Assembly: GCF_000382485.1 (NCBI RefSeq)
Contig: NZ_AORY01000002.1
Span: 186,001 to 250,000 of the forward strand
Direction of reading: 5' to 3'
Length of the DNA: 64,000 nt
Source of the DNA: Sphingomonas sp. Mn802worker
Lineage (GTDB): Bacteria > Pseudomonadota > Alphaproteobacteria > Sphingomonadales > Sphingomonadaceae
This document shows, piece by piece, positions 1 to 8,745 of this stretch. The notes beneath the pieces are model-generated. The model ran no database searches. It was not told where the DNA came from and worked only from the letters and a program-made list of their open reading frames with translations. The first letter of the stretch is position 1; each line of letters begins with the position of its first letter. The translations under genes were made by a program, and so were the position numbers.

Positions 1-36
1 TCAACTCTTCGTCCGAGGTTCGCTCGGTAAGCGTGG

Positions 37-1113
37 TCACCCGTGTGGTCCGAATGCGAAACCCTCGGCCGCGAGACCGGGACCGAAGGCGAGCGCCACG
101 CCGCGCTTTACCGTGTCGCGCGCGAGCATGCGGGCGAGCACGAACATCAACGTCGCCGATGACATGTTGCCGTTGTCGACCAGCACCGCACGCGAGTCGG
201 CGAGCGCTTGCGCGTCGAGCGCCAACGCATGCTCGACCGCGTCGAGGATCGAGCGGCCGCCGGCGTGCACCGCCCAGGCGTCGATCTCGCCAGCGCCCGC
301 GCCGCCGGTGATCTGCGCGACAAGCGCAGAGTCGGACAACGCGGTGCCGATCCGCCCCGGCACCTCGCCCGACAGATGCATCGCGAAGCCGGTGTCGGTG
401 ATGTCCCAGCGGATCAGCTGATCCGACGCGTCGAGCGTCGTGGCGAACGGCTGCCCGAGCATCAGCCCGCGCGGCTCGGCAGAGACGAGCGCCGCCGCCG
501 CGCCGTCGCCGAACTGCAGCATCGCCAGTAGCGGCTCGAGCTCATTCACCGCCTGCAAGTGCAGCGTGGATAGCTCGACCGTCACTACCAGCACGCGCGC
601 CTCGGGTTGCGAGCGGACGATATGGCGTGCGGTGCGCAGTGCCGCGACCGCGGCGTAGCAGCCCATGAACCCGATCAATGTGCGCTCAACCGATGCGGCA
701 AGGCCGAGCTCGCGCGCGACGATCTGATCGATGCCCGGCGCGACGAAGCCGGTGCAGCTGGCGACCACCAGATGCGTAACGCCATCGATCGCCACCTGCC
801 CGGCCAGCGCGGTCACTGCATCGAGTGCAAGGACCGGTGCCGCCTCGGCATAGAACTGCATCCGCGCGGCCGTGCCGGGATGCGATGCACCGGCGTAGAA
901 GCCACCATCGCCGACCGGCGATCCGGCCCCCTGCGGCAGCACCGACCAGCGATGCCGGATCGCAGCGCGCGTAGCCATGCGATCGAACAGCTTGTGCTCG
1001 CGCTCGGGCAGGCGCTCTCTTGCCCAACCGATGAAGGTCGCATGGATGTCGTGATCGGGTACCGCGGTGCCGATGGCGTTCAGATAGACGGGAGGATGAT
1101 CGGGTGACGCCAT
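37..1113 (-). CDS. Type III polyketide synthase (chalcone/stilbene synthase family)
   Basis: This thiolase-fold enzyme condenses a CoA-linked starter with malonyl-CoA units in the cytoplasm. The catalytic triad of type III PKSs is recognisable: Cys in GFMGCYAA (about residue 152), His in WAVHAGGRS (about 283) and Asn in DNGNMSS (about 316). Length (358 aa) is normal for the family. I chose the ATG at 1113; an in-frame TTG three codons upstream has no better ribosome site. Starter and product cannot be read from the sequence; bacterial relatives make alkylresorcinols, alkylpyrones or naphthalene-type compounds. It is the last chromosomal gene before the integrated element, and its partner genes, if any, lie beyond the left edge. 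Confidence 0.9.
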   Translation of the reverse strand: MASPDHPPVYLNAIGTAVPDHDIHATFIGWARERLPEREHKLFDRMATRAAIRHRWSVLPQGAGSPVGDGGFYAGASHPGTAARMQFYAEAAPVLALDAVTALAGQVAIDGVTHLVVASCTGFVAPGIDQIVARELGLAASVERTLIGFMGCYAAVAALRTARHIVRSQPEARVLVVTVELSTLHLQAVNELEPLLAMLQFGDGAAAALVSAEPRGLMLGQPFATTLDASDQLIRWDITDTGFAMHLSGEVPGRIGTALSDSALVAQITGGAGAGEIDAWAVHAGGRSILDAVEHALALDAQALADSRAVLVDNGNMSSATLMFVLARMLARDTVKRGVALAFGPGLAAEGFAFGPHG

Positions 1114-1235
1114 CGCGATCAAACGCCGACGGCCACGGTTCGGGCCCGGCCAATGACTACATGCGCCGACCGGGTGACAATAATGGGTGAGCGGCCCGTA
1201 AGTCGGTGCTCAACGCTGCTCGAGGAAGAGCAAAA

Positions 1236-1251
1236 AATGGTGCGGTCGAGA
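1236..1251. repeat. attL: 16-bp copy of the tRNA-Leu 3' end
   Basis: The sequence aatggtgcggtcgaga is identical to 27782-27797, where it forms the 3' end of tRNA-Leu read on the minus strand. The match stops at both sides (T at 1252 versus A at 27798). There is no tRNA body here, so this is the left-behind target copy and not a tRNA gene. Confidence 0.85.
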
Positions 1252-1266
1252 TGCATATAACTCGTT

Positions 1267-1355
1267 GTTCGCCGTCGTTCGCTATCGCCCGCTATGCCCT
1301 TGGTGTTCGCCCTCGGTTCTCAATATTCGTTCCGCACTTGTTCGTTGACGTTCGC
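1267..1355. promoter_or_regulatory. Integrase promoter region with phased GTTCGC repeats
   Basis: GTTCGC occurs at 1267-1272, 1277-1282, 1305-1310 and 1350-1355, with a one-mismatch copy (GTTCGT) at 1340-1345. Two pairs are exactly 10 bp apart (1267/1277 and 1340/1350), giving 16-bp tandem units. The right unit overlaps a possible -35 (TTGACG, 1345-1350) with a weak -10 (GAAAGT, 1368-1373) before the integrase start at 1397. The same 16-bp unit occurs inverted at 20682-20697 upstream of the XRE gene. They could be repressor operators or integrase arm sites; the promoter call is weak. Confidence 0.45.
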
Positions 1356-1396
1356 CTCTAACCGCGCGAAAGTGTGGGGACGAAAGGTGGAACAAA

Positions 1397-2623
1397 TTGC
1401 CCAAGCTGACGGCTCCTGCGGTTCGCAATGCGCCACCTGGACGCCACCATGACGGCGACGGTCTATACCTTAACGTTCAACCCGGCGGCGCACGTTCATG
1501 GGTGCTCCGAGTCCAAGCCGATGGCAAGCGTCGCGACATAGGGCTGGGCACTGCTGATCTGACACCTCGATCGACGGGGAAGGGCGAGAGCTCGCCAATC
1601 GACATTCCGCTTCTGCACCGCAAGCTGCTGACCCTGAGCGAGGCTCGGGAGAAAGCGCGCATGCTCCGCGAAGCGGCCAAGGCCGGGCTGGACCCCGTGC
1701 TTGAGCGTGACCGCGAGCGTCGCAGCATTCCTAAATTTCGAGAAGCAGCCAAGGGTGCGCACGCAGCCTGGAAGGATGGCCGCAAGGAGAAAGAAGCGGC
1801 TACCTTCCTGCGTTCTCTCGAGCTCCATGCCTATCCCGTTATTGGCGACATGCGAGTCGATGCCATCACCGCCGCCGACATTAGCAACGTCCTATCGCCT
1901 ATTTGGACCAGCAAGCCTGATATGGGTCGCAAGGTTCGGCAACGCATTGGTCGCGTGTTGAACTACGCGCACGCGAAGGGTTGGCGCCCTACCGAGGCCC
2001 CGGTGAAGTCAGTCACGGCAGCGCTGCCCCGGCAGCCGAAAGGCGGCAACTACAAGGCGATGCCTTGGGCGGATGTGCCCAAGTTTGTAGCCATCCTGCA
2101 AAGCAAGGCTCAGACGGTCGGACGGCAGGCAACGCTGTTCCAATTGTTGACTGCGGTCAGGCCGGGTGAGGCGCGTGGCGCGCGTTGGGAACAGATCGAC
2201 ATCGCCAACAAAGAGTGGCGCATACCAGCCGAGATGATGAAAACGGGTGAGCCTCACACGGTCACGTTGAACACCGCCGCGTTGGCGCTCCTGGAGGAGA
2301 TCAGGACGACTCGTCCAGGCAAGTCGCACGACCTCGTCTTCCCCGGCCGACAAGGTTCGCCGATGTCGGATATGACCATGAACAAGATGCTGCGCGATGC
2401 GGGCTTTCCGTATGACGCGCATGGTTTCCGATCGTCGTTCCGCGACTGGCACGCCGAAACCATATCGGACGCCATTCCCGACGCCGTTGCCGAGGCGGCA
2501 CTTGCTCATGCCGTTCCTGATAAGGTGGAGCGGGCATACAAGCGCACCAAGTTTATCGCTTGGCGTCGTGAACTGCTGGAGGCGTGGGGCCGGTTTGCCT
2601 TGTCCGTTGAGGATGTGAAGTGA
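1397..2623 (+). CDS. int: P4-type tyrosine site-specific integrase
   Basis: This protein catalyses integration and excision of the element at the tRNA-Leu 3' end. It has an N-terminal DUF4102-type arm-binding domain (about residues 1-100, with DGDGLYLNV), a core-binding SAM-like domain (about 105-200) and a catalytic domain. The catalytic set is complete: R255 (AVRPGE), K282, H342 and R345 (HGFR), H371 and nucleophile Y381. Length of 408 aa is normal. The start is TTG, supported by AGGTGG just upstream and by the conserved N-terminus beginning there. Its stop overlaps the next start by 4 bp, so the downstream gene is probably co-translated. The enzyme appears intact. Confidence 0.93.
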   Translation: MPKLTAPAVRNAPPGRHHDGDGLYLNVQPGGARSWVLRVQADGKRRDIGLGTADLTPRSTGKGESSPIDIPLLHRKLLTLSEAREKARMLREAAKAGLDPVLERDRERRSIPKFREAAKGAHAAWKDGRKEKEAATFLRSLELHAYPVIGDMRVDAITAADISNVLSPIWTSKPDMGRKVRQRIGRVLNYAHAKGWRPTEAPVKSVTAALPRQPKGGNYKAMPWADVPKFVAILQSKAQTVGRQATLFQLLTAVRPGEARGARWEQIDIANKEWRIPAEMMKTGEPHTVTLNTAALALLEEIRTTRPGKSHDLVFPGRQGSPMSDMTMNKMLRDAGFPYDAHGFRSSFRDWHAETISDAIPDAVAEAALAHAVPDKVERAYKRTKFIAWRRELLEAWGRFALSVEDVK

Positions 2624-3756
2624 CCGAGCCAAACTTTACAATTCGAGCTTTGATCGCTCGTGAACGGCTTCTCGAGCGATTAGCCCTCAACGCGGGCGTC
2701 AATCCTAATTCAGGCATTTCGCCGGTGTGCGAAGCGCTTACACTTGCCGACGAAACCGAAGCCGACCGAGGCGACCGGCTCGCATATCGGCAGACCTTTC
2801 ACGACCAGGCTGTGAGCGAGATCGCTGGTTTGATGGAATGGTCGGTTCTTCGTGTCTGGCGAGCCACGGGAGATGGTTCGATGTCTCGGGCGGAACCGTT
2901 GTGGGCAGGAAATGCTTTTTTCAAAGGGCTGCAAAGCGCAGAGGCGCTCTACCTTGACCGGGAGGAGTGGGAACGCACCCTTGCGTCACGTCACCCCCTC
3001 ACTGATCTCGGGAAAATGACTCAAGCGGCTCTGTCCGACGCGCTCAACCAACATCTGGGCATGCAGGATGTTGACCCGATAGATGGTCTGCCGCTGGACC
3101 TTGATGCCGAACTGGCACGGCTTGCGAACGAGCGAGAGCGAGAGGCTGCTGAGGATGCAGAGGCCGAAGCGCACCTGCGTGCCGGCGACTGGATGTCTAC
3201 TGCTGACGCGCTGTCACTTTTGATGGAGCGAGGCAGCCTGCGAGAAGAGGCGATTGGCTCGCTGAGGATGTGGCTCGTGAGCAATGATGGTCAGCGGCCA
3301 TATCTTAGAGCCCGGGCAGATCACGCGATACGGGATTATAAAGGGCCGCACTTCAAACCGTCAGAGGTCAAGCGAGATCGCATCATCCACGGGTGGGAGT
3401 GGAATGCTGAATTTTTGCTCGCTGATTGGGGAACTGGCACGTTCCGCCTGCGGGAAGCGGGCGACGACCTTAGCGCGTTCGTATGGGAGTTGCGCCTAGT
3501 AGGTGTGACGCTGTCACGCGACGATTTGGATCGCCGCCTGCCGTTGCGCGTGACGGAAGCGAGGTCAGGAAATGACCGGCAGCGACATGGAAGCGCTCTA
3601 CGCGACCGCCGTGGCCAACGTGCGCCAGCCGCACCTCGACCGCCTGCGCGAAGCAGATGTGACGGCGTCCACCATCGCCCGCCTCGGCAGCGCCTATCCC
3701 CCGTTCGGCGTGTGTGCCGGCGAGGTGGAACGGTTCTGTCGTTTCCTCCCCGGTGA
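2620..3756 (+). CDS. Hypothetical protein coupled to the integrase
   Basis: I do not recognise a family. GTG start overlaps the integrase stop (GTGA), implying translational coupling. The first ~315 residues look like a soluble acidic protein with an acidic, Glu/Ala-rich helical stretch around residues 165-190 and a Trp-rich segment near 265-285. From about residue 318 the translation becomes Arg/Pro-rich, and this tail lies out of frame over the start of the next gene (185-bp overlap from 3572). The tail is probably read-through after loss of the original stop near 3570, so the natural protein likely ended there. A role in element maintenance is only a guess from position. Confidence 0.6.
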   Translation: MTEPNFTIRALIARERLLERLALNAGVNPNSGISPVCEALTLADETEADRGDRLAYRQTFHDQAVSEIAGLMEWSVLRVWRATGDGSMSRAEPLWAGNAFFKGLQSAEALYLDREEWERTLASRHPLTDLGKMTQAALSDALNQHLGMQDVDPIDGLPLDLDAELARLANEREREAAEDAEAEAHLRAGDWMSTADALSLLMERGSLREEAIGSLRMWLVSNDGQRPYLRARADHAIRDYKGPHFKPSEVKRDRIIHGWEWNAEFLLADWGTGTFRLREAGDDLSAFVWELRLVGVTLSRDDLDRRLPLRVTEARSGNDRQRHGSALRDRRGQRAPAAPRPPARSRCDGVHHRPPRQRLSPVRRVCRRGGTVLSFPPR

Positions 3757-4174
3757 GGGTCAGCCCTACGTCATTCAGCCCGTCGTGGATGGGTGCGAGC
3801 TGATCGACCTCGTGGCGTGGCGTGTCGCGAACCCGACTCGCTGGGGTCTGGTGAACGGCACCGGGTGGCTGCTCAATGCCGACGCGTGCCTCGGGTCACG
3901 TTGGGACGCGGGCAGTCTCACCCTGCACGCCACGCCGCTCGACTGGCTCCGTGCCGACGCGTCCGGCGGCGTGGTGCTGGACTGGGATGCGCCAGACATG
4001 ATGACGCTGCGCAGCTTCGACCGCATTGATTGCGGCAACGACATGCTGGCGGGTGCCTTGCGCCGTGCGCTCTACCACTTCCCAATCTTCAGCGTGCCGC
4101 TGCTCGACAGCCCGGCTGGTTGGATTGCCTTGGCTCAGCAGATGGGCCTTCCTCCTAAATTGACGGTGCATTGA
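3572..4174 (+). CDS. Hypothetical element-encoded protein
   Basis: A 200-aa soluble protein of unknown function. The ATG is preceded by AGGTCAGGA, a good ribosome site, which supports this start although it lies inside the previous reading frame. The N-terminal ~45 residues are helical (LDRLREADVTASTIARLG), followed by a Gly/Trp-rich beta region containing VAWRVANPTRWGLVNGTGW. The layout faintly recalls N-terminal parts of phage primase-like proteins, but no zinc finger or TOPRIM signature is visible, so I do not assign one. It ends 1 bp before the phage ejection protein gene and is likely co-transcribed with it. Confidence 0.6.
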   Translation: MTGSDMEALYATAVANVRQPHLDRLREADVTASTIARLGSAYPPFGVCAGEVERFCRFLPGEGQPYVIQPVVDGCELIDLVAWRVANPTRWGLVNGTGWLLNADACLGSRWDAGSLTLHATPLDWLRADASGGVVLDWDAPDMMTLRSFDRIDCGNDMLAGALRRALYHFPIFSVPLLDSPAGWIALAQQMGLPPKLTVH

Positions 4175-4175
4175 T

Positions 4176-5069
4176 ATGGGCTTGTTCAGCGCGTTGGCGG
4201 GCGTGTTTGGTGGTGGCGCGCAAAAGAAGGCGGCACGTGCGGCAGCGGAGCAGCAGACGCTTGCGCTGAACCGTGCGATCGACATCCAGAACAACCAGTT
4301 CCAGCAAACCCGTTCCGACTTCTTGCCGTATACGCAGGCGGGATCGGCTGCGATGAACGAACTGTCGCAACTGATTACCGGCTTCGATGGCGACAGCGCC
4401 GGCCTCACCGCTCGTATCAAGGCAGACCCGCTCTACGAGTCGACCTACCGCAACGGTGAGGAAGCCTTGTTGCAGAACGCTGCCGCTACCGGCGGACTGC
4501 GTGGCGGAAACACGCAGCGCGGGCTAGCCGACTTCAGCGCAGATACACTCGGCAAGGTGTATCAGCAGATACTCAGCAACCTGGGTGGCGTCGCCAACCT
4601 CGGGCTTGGCGCAACCGGTTCGGTCGCAGGCTTCGGTGCTAACGCTGCAAACGCAACAAGCGGCTTCGCTACCGACATCGGCAATGCGCAGGTGCGCGGC
4701 TCGGATACGGGTAACGTAGGCTTTGTCCCTAAGGACGAGCTGGTCCCGGTATCGACGCCATCGCTGTCTACGGCGTCGCGACAGCCTGTTGCGCCCGCAC
4801 CGCAAGCGCCCTCCGAGCCATCGGCACCGGCGCCGCCTGCGAGCGGGGGCGAACCGCTGCCGATCGGACCAAGGATGCAGAGGCTTTGGACATCCCGCTC
4901 ACTCGCGGGCAAGCCACGCAGGACTTTGCAATTCAGGACACCGAGCAGACCCTGCGGGCGCAGGCCTCGGGAGAGGGAGAAAAGGCCCGCACCTTCCTCG
5001 TCGACCAGGCCGAGAAGATCAGTGCTGCGACGACTCGGTTTCGTGAGGCGTTCGGTCCCACCGACATGA
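4176..5069 (+). pseudogene. Phage DNA-ejection protein, N-terminal part (frameshifted)
   Basis: Residues 1-~225 resemble internal virion/DNA-transfer proteins of podovirus-type phages: a small Gly-rich start (MGLFSALAGVFGGG), then an Ala/Gln-rich helix, RSDFLPYTQAGSAA, and a long Gly/Ala/Asn-rich segment (GGLRGGNTQRGLADFSADTL) ending in a Pro/Ala-rich linker. After residue ~226 the frame becomes Arg-rich nonsense, while the -1 frame continues sensibly into the 4886 reading frame. The switch point coincides with a run of five G at 4845-4849; one more G would join both parts. It is most likely one ancestral gene broken by homopolymer slippage. Programmed -1 shifting is possible but no strong slippery heptamer is present. 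Confidence 0.7.
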
Positions 5070-6361
5070 CCAAGGCGGAACGCGGTCGTGTCGTCGTCGA
5101 TGCTCTGCGCGACCTGCGTGATCAGGGAAGGGCAGGGATCAACGCGCTCTACCGCGAAGCGAACGAGATGGGTGGCGATGGTCTCTCACTCGATACTGCC
5201 GGTATTTCGGATGTTGCCAAGCGCGTGCTGGTGGAAGCGGATGTGCCGGACGGCGTAAAGAACGTCGTGCGTCAGGAGATGGCGCGCTACGGCCTGATCG
5301 GGAAGAACCCGGTTACCGCCGAGGACGGGCTGACCACGGTGACGCTCACGGACGGGCGAAAGGTGCAGTTCTACGGTGATCCCGAGCCGCTGACGGTCGG
5401 CAACGCTGAGCGGTTCCGCAAGGCGATCAGCGCGCAATACCCGGTCGATGGCCCGCGCAAGCTGTCTCAGGGCATTAAGGGCGCTGTCGATGATGCAGTC
5501 GAGTCGGCGGTCGAAGCCGCAGCACGGAACGGCGTGGATGGTCCTGTCAGTCAGAAGCTGCGCGAGGCACGCCGTGCGGTCGTGGCGCACAAGGAGACCT
5601 TTGCCGCCAAAGACGTGGTGCAGAAGCTGGTCGACTGGAAGAAGGGCACTCGCACCGACAACGTTCTGCCCGAGAACGCCATTCGCGAGGTGCTATCCGG
5701 TGAGGTGAGCAACCTGCGTCGGATCAAAGCGGTCCTGCTGACCCGTCCCACGCCAACCAGCAAGGGGGCGTGGCGCGCTATCCAGGCTGAGGGTATCGGC
5801 GGCATCATCGACAAGGCTTACACGGCGAACAGCAACCTCGGTGGCGGTCCCGCGGCCACCATCAGCGGTGCCAAGCTCAACAGCGAAATTGTGCGGTTCG
5901 GCATCCCCAAATTGAAGACGCTGCTCGACGAGCCTGATTTTGGGCGATTGATGAGCCTGCGTCGCGTCATCGGTGAAGCAACCATCCCGATCAGCGGCAC
6001 GACTAACCCGAGCGGGACAGCGTTCAAGATGATGCGCTTCCTCGCGCCAATGGCGACCAAGTTCGCCAACATTCCGCTGGCCGGTCCCGCGATCGACGTG
6101 GTGAGCGGGCTCGTGAAGCAGGCGAAAGCAACCGCCGAAGCCAATCGCACCCTTGCCGGCATGACCAGCTACGACACAGGCAAGGCCGCGCAGGAGGCTG
6201 TGAGTGCCACTGGTCGGCGGTCTCAGCCAGCCGCTGACGCGACTACGCAGGACGATCAGGCGAGTCGCTTTGTCGAGGCGCTGGTGGAGGCAGCGCGTGA
6301 TGGTCGGTTGGCAGCCGCCGTGCTCGCCTCAGGAGCACAATGGCGCAACGGTGATCGTTGA
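4886..6361 (+). pseudogene. Phage DNA-ejection protein, C-terminal part
   Basis: This continues the product of the 4176 gene in the -1 frame. Sensible coding extends upstream of the formal TTG (4886) back to about 4850 (TAADRTKDAEALDIPLTRGQ), so the TTG is not a credible true start. The 491-aa part is mainly helical, with RVVVDALRDLRDQGRAGINA, a mid region on VTAEDGLTTVTLTDGRKVQF and a C-terminal Ala-rich helix. It resembles large P22-type injected virion proteins that form a conduit for DNA. No capsid, portal or tail genes accompany it, so this is an isolated prophage remnant. A shortened product could still be made if internal initiation works. Confidence 0.65.
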
Positions 6362-6363
6362 TC

Positions 6364-6678
6364 CTACGACGTGGCGACCGCAGCCATGATCCCCAGCAGC
6401 ACAAGCGAGGAGAGAATTGCCCATGCGAGCCGCCGCTCAACACGTAGGGGTGGGGTAAGCGTCACCTCAGGCGGCTCCCACGCCGCCGCGGTCGCGCCCA
6501 CATGCCCGCCCGCCTTAATGGCCGCATAGGCTGCATTCATCTGCTGGGCTCTGCTCGCGTCAGCCGCTGCACCGCGGCGGTCGGGATGATGTTTCTTCAT
6601 CAGCGCGCGATACGCCGCATCGACGACCTCTGGGTCAGCATTCGCCTGCACACCAAGAATGTCGAACGGCGTTACCAC
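6364..6678 (-). CDS. Small membrane-anchored J-domain protein
   Basis: A DnaJ-type J domain occupies about residues 3-60: FDILGV, a helix, the essential HPD tripeptide in KKHHPDRRG, then helices III/IV (QMNAAYAAIKAGG). J domains stimulate Hsp70 (DnaK) ATPase. The C-terminus has a hydrophobic segment (about residues 84-102) that would anchor the protein in the inner membrane with the J domain cytoplasmic. There is no G/F region, zinc finger or substrate-binding domain, so this is a class C J-protein. The start is GTG at 6678 without a strong ribosome site. It is convergent with the phage remnant and ends 2 bp from it. Confidence 0.8.
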   Translation of the reverse strand: MVTPFDILGVQANADPEVVDAAYRALMKKHHPDRRGAAADASRAQQMNAAYAAIKAGGHVGATAAAWEPPEVTLTPPLRVERRLAWAILSSLVLLGIMAAVATS

Positions 6679-6732
6679 TATCTATTACGTTACCACACGC
6701 TGACCGACTGGGCTATTCCGTTAGACGGTCCG

Positions 6733-7470
6733 CTAAGTGACCAAGCGCGCATACTCCTGCTCGGGCAAGCCGTAGGTATCGCCTGCCAACGCCATTAACT
6801 TGGCTCGGTCAACAACCAGCACCTTGGCACGCACAGCACGGATCGCCTTTTCTTCCTCTAGGCGATGAAGAGCATCAGTGACGCTGCTGCGCCTCACGCC
6901 GAGCATCAGCCGAAACTCCTCGTGCGTCATGCAGATCTCGTCCGCCTGCACCCGGTCGTGGTACAAGAGGATCCAGCGGGCCATGCGGCGTTCGATCGAG
7001 TGCGCCAGTGACGACACAATCGTGCGACCCATCTGCAACATGAAGATGTGCGCGAAGCGGAGCAGCCTCGTGCGCAAGGTCGCGCTCTGTTCGATTGCCG
7101 CCAGCAGCTTGTCCGCCGGTATGCGCAGCGCGGGTCCGGCTTCGGCGCGCATGGTGACATCATAGGGCGAGCGGTCGTCGCCCATCAGCAGCGGCCAGCC
7201 GACAAATCCCTCGGCGCCCAGTAAGCCCACCGCGTAGCGCCGGTCGTTGTCGAGCGAGTCCAGCACGCCGGCTATCCCCTGCTCGAAGAAACACAAACTC
7301 TCGATCGGCGCTCCGGCACGGGTGATGTAGTCACCGACGGTGAACGACACTGGCTCAAGATAGGGTCTGATCAACGCCGCGTCGTCGGGGCTCAAGGCCG
7401 CGAGCAGGCGATTGCCGCCTGCCGGGCTGACGAGAGAGGCTGTGCCGCTGATAGGTACGATCGTCGCCAC
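6733..7470 (-). CDS. Crp/Fnr-family transcriptional regulator
   Basis: The cyclic-nucleotide-binding beta-roll (about residues 15-130, with VGDYITRAGAPIESLCFFEQG) is followed by the long dimer helix (RFAHIFMLQMGRTIVSSLAHS) and a winged HTH (about 170-225; MTHEEFRLMLGVRRSSVTDAL). The reading frame stays open far upstream over the divergent esterase, but the true start is the GTG at 7470, preceded by AGGAGAG; this gives 245 aa, normal for the family. No Fnr-type cysteine cluster is visible, so the ligand is unknown. It is divergent from a secreted esterase with a 94-bp spacer holding a palindrome, which makes regulation of that gene plausible. Confidence 0.88.
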   Translation of the reverse strand: MATIVPISGTASLVSPAGGNRLLAALSPDDAALIRPYLEPVSFTVGDYITRAGAPIESLCFFEQGIAGVLDSLDNDRRYAVGLLGAEGFVGWPLLMGDDRSPYDVTMRAEAGPALRIPADKLLAAIEQSATLRTRLLRFAHIFMLQMGRTIVSSLAHSIERRMARWILLYHDRVQADEICMTHEEFRLMLGVRRSSVTDALHRLEEEKAIRAVRAKVLVVDRAKLMALAGDTYGLPEQEYARLVT

Positions 7471-7496
7471 GGCCTCTCCTGCGCTCACCCGATCTT

Positions 7497-7507
7497 GGAA
7501 CGGTTCC
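7497..7507. promoter_or_regulatory. Palindrome between Crp/Fnr gene and esterase
   Basis: GGAAC-G-GTTCC is a perfect 11-bp palindrome in the 94-bp divergent spacer. It could be an operator for the adjacent regulator, but it does not match the usual Crp/Fnr consensus (TTGAT/TGTGA half sites). Confidence 0.3.
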
Positions 7508-7564
7508 GTACAGAAACGTTGTGGCGGGCTCCATTGTTCATGGGCGGGATAACAGGAGGAACGT

Positions 7565-8689
7565 ATGCGCTCGATCTCGAAACTGCCTCTGGCACGCGGA
7601 GTTGCCGCGGCCGCGCTGCTTACAGCTTCCGCCGCCGCGTTCGCGCAGTCGCCGCGGTCGGTCAGCGCCCCGCCGCCCCCGCCACCGCCCGCAACCAGCA
7701 CACAGCCGCCGAAGGCCGCACCCGACATGCAGATGGTGCTCAATGCCTTGGCGGGGCTCGGCGGCAAGCCGATCGAGACGTTGACCCCGGCGGAGGCACG
7801 GATGCAGCCGTCGGCCGCGGACGGCGCAAAGGCGGCGATGGTGAAGAAAGGCATGCCCACCACGCCAGACGCTTCGGTCACGACGCAGGATATACCTTAC
7901 GGCAGCGACCCCAAGCAGTTCGCGCGCATCTACAAGCCGGCCAACGCGCCCGCAGATGGCAAGCCGATGCCGGTCGTGGTCTATTATCACGGCGGTGGCT
8001 GGGTGATCGCGGATGTCGCGACCTATGACGCGGCACCGCGTGCGATGTCGAAGGCGCTGAACGCGATCGTCGTGTCGGTCGAATACCGTCACGCACCTGA
8101 GTTCAAGTTCCCAGCACAGCATGATGATGCTGCAGCTGCCTATCGTTGGACGCTGGCGAACGCTGCGAGCTGGGGCGGTGACCCGATGAAGATCGCCGTG
8201 GCGGGCGAAAGTGCCGGCGGTAATCTCGCGGTCGCGACCGCTATCTTCGCGCGCGACAATGGCCTGACCGCCCCGCTCCACATCGTCTCGGTCTATCCGA
8301 TCGCCAACAGCAGCATGACGCTGCCATCGCGCATGGACTCGGCGAATGCCAAGCCGCTCAATGCCGCGATGCTGAAGTGGTTCGGCTATTACTATCAGAA
8401 CAGCGCCGCCGACGCGCAGGATCCACGCCTGAACCTGGTGTCGGCCAATTTGCGCGGCCTTCCGCCCACGACGATCATCAACGCGCAGATCGATCCGCTG
8501 CGCTCGGATGGTGAGACGCTGGCAGCCGCGATGCGCAAGGCAGGCGACAAGGTCGAGCAGAAGACCTTCCCCGGTGTGACCCACGAGTTCTTCGGCATGG
8601 CGAAAGTCGTTCGCGGCGCGAAAGAAGCGAACGACCTCGCGATTGCGCGGCTGAAGGCGGCATTCGCGGCTCCTGCGGCGCGTCGCTGA
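7565..8689 (+). CDS. Secreted alpha/beta hydrolase (hormone-sensitive-lipase-type esterase)
   Basis: A Sec signal peptide (about residues 1-27, ending AFAQS) is followed by a Pro-rich linker and an alpha/beta hydrolase-3 domain. The oxyanion motif HGGGW, nucleophile GESAGG, acid (Asp in QIDPLRSDG) and base (His in GVTHEFF) are all present, so it should be an active periplasmic or exported carboxylesterase acting on short acyl esters. AGGAGGAACGT just before the ATG is a strong ribosome site. It is divergent from the Crp/Fnr regulator and followed by a GC-rich hairpin before the catalase-like genes. The natural substrate is unknown. Confidence 0.92.
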   Translation: MRSISKLPLARGVAAAALLTASAAAFAQSPRSVSAPPPPPPPATSTQPPKAAPDMQMVLNALAGLGGKPIETLTPAEARMQPSAADGAKAAMVKKGMPTTPDASVTTQDIPYGSDPKQFARIYKPANAPADGKPMPVVVYYHGGGWVIADVATYDAAPRAMSKALNAIVVSVEYRHAPEFKFPAQHDDAAAAYRWTLANAASWGGDPMKIAVAGESAGGNLAVATAIFARDNGLTAPLHIVSVYPIANSSMTLPSRMDSANAKPLNAAMLKWFGYYYQNSAADAQDPRLNLVSANLRGLPPTTIINAQIDPLRSDGETLAAAMRKAGDKVEQKTFPGVTHEFFGMAKVVRGAKEANDLAIARLKAAFAAPAARR

Positions 8690-8695
8690 GCGTAC

Positions 8696-8717
8696 CGGCG
8701 GCGGCATCGCGCCGCCG
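8696..8717 (+). terminator. Hairpin between esterase and catalase-like genes
   Basis: An 8-bp stem CGGCGGCG/CGCCGCCG with a 6-base loop lies just after the esterase stop. It is followed by a pyrimidine-rich stretch containing TCTTTT. It may terminate or attenuate transcription into 8746. Confidence 0.5.
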
Positions 8718-8745
8718 CCATCTCTTTTCGAGAGGATCAATCATC

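Noticed and set aside
1236..1251. A second tRNA-Leu at the left end
   Set aside because: Only 16 bases match; no acceptor partner, D arm or anticodon arm follows.
4840..4870. Programmed -1 frameshift in the ejection protein gene
   Set aside because: C GGG GGC is not a perfect X-XXY-YYZ slippery site and I see no clear downstream stimulator; a one-base loss in the G run explains it more simply.
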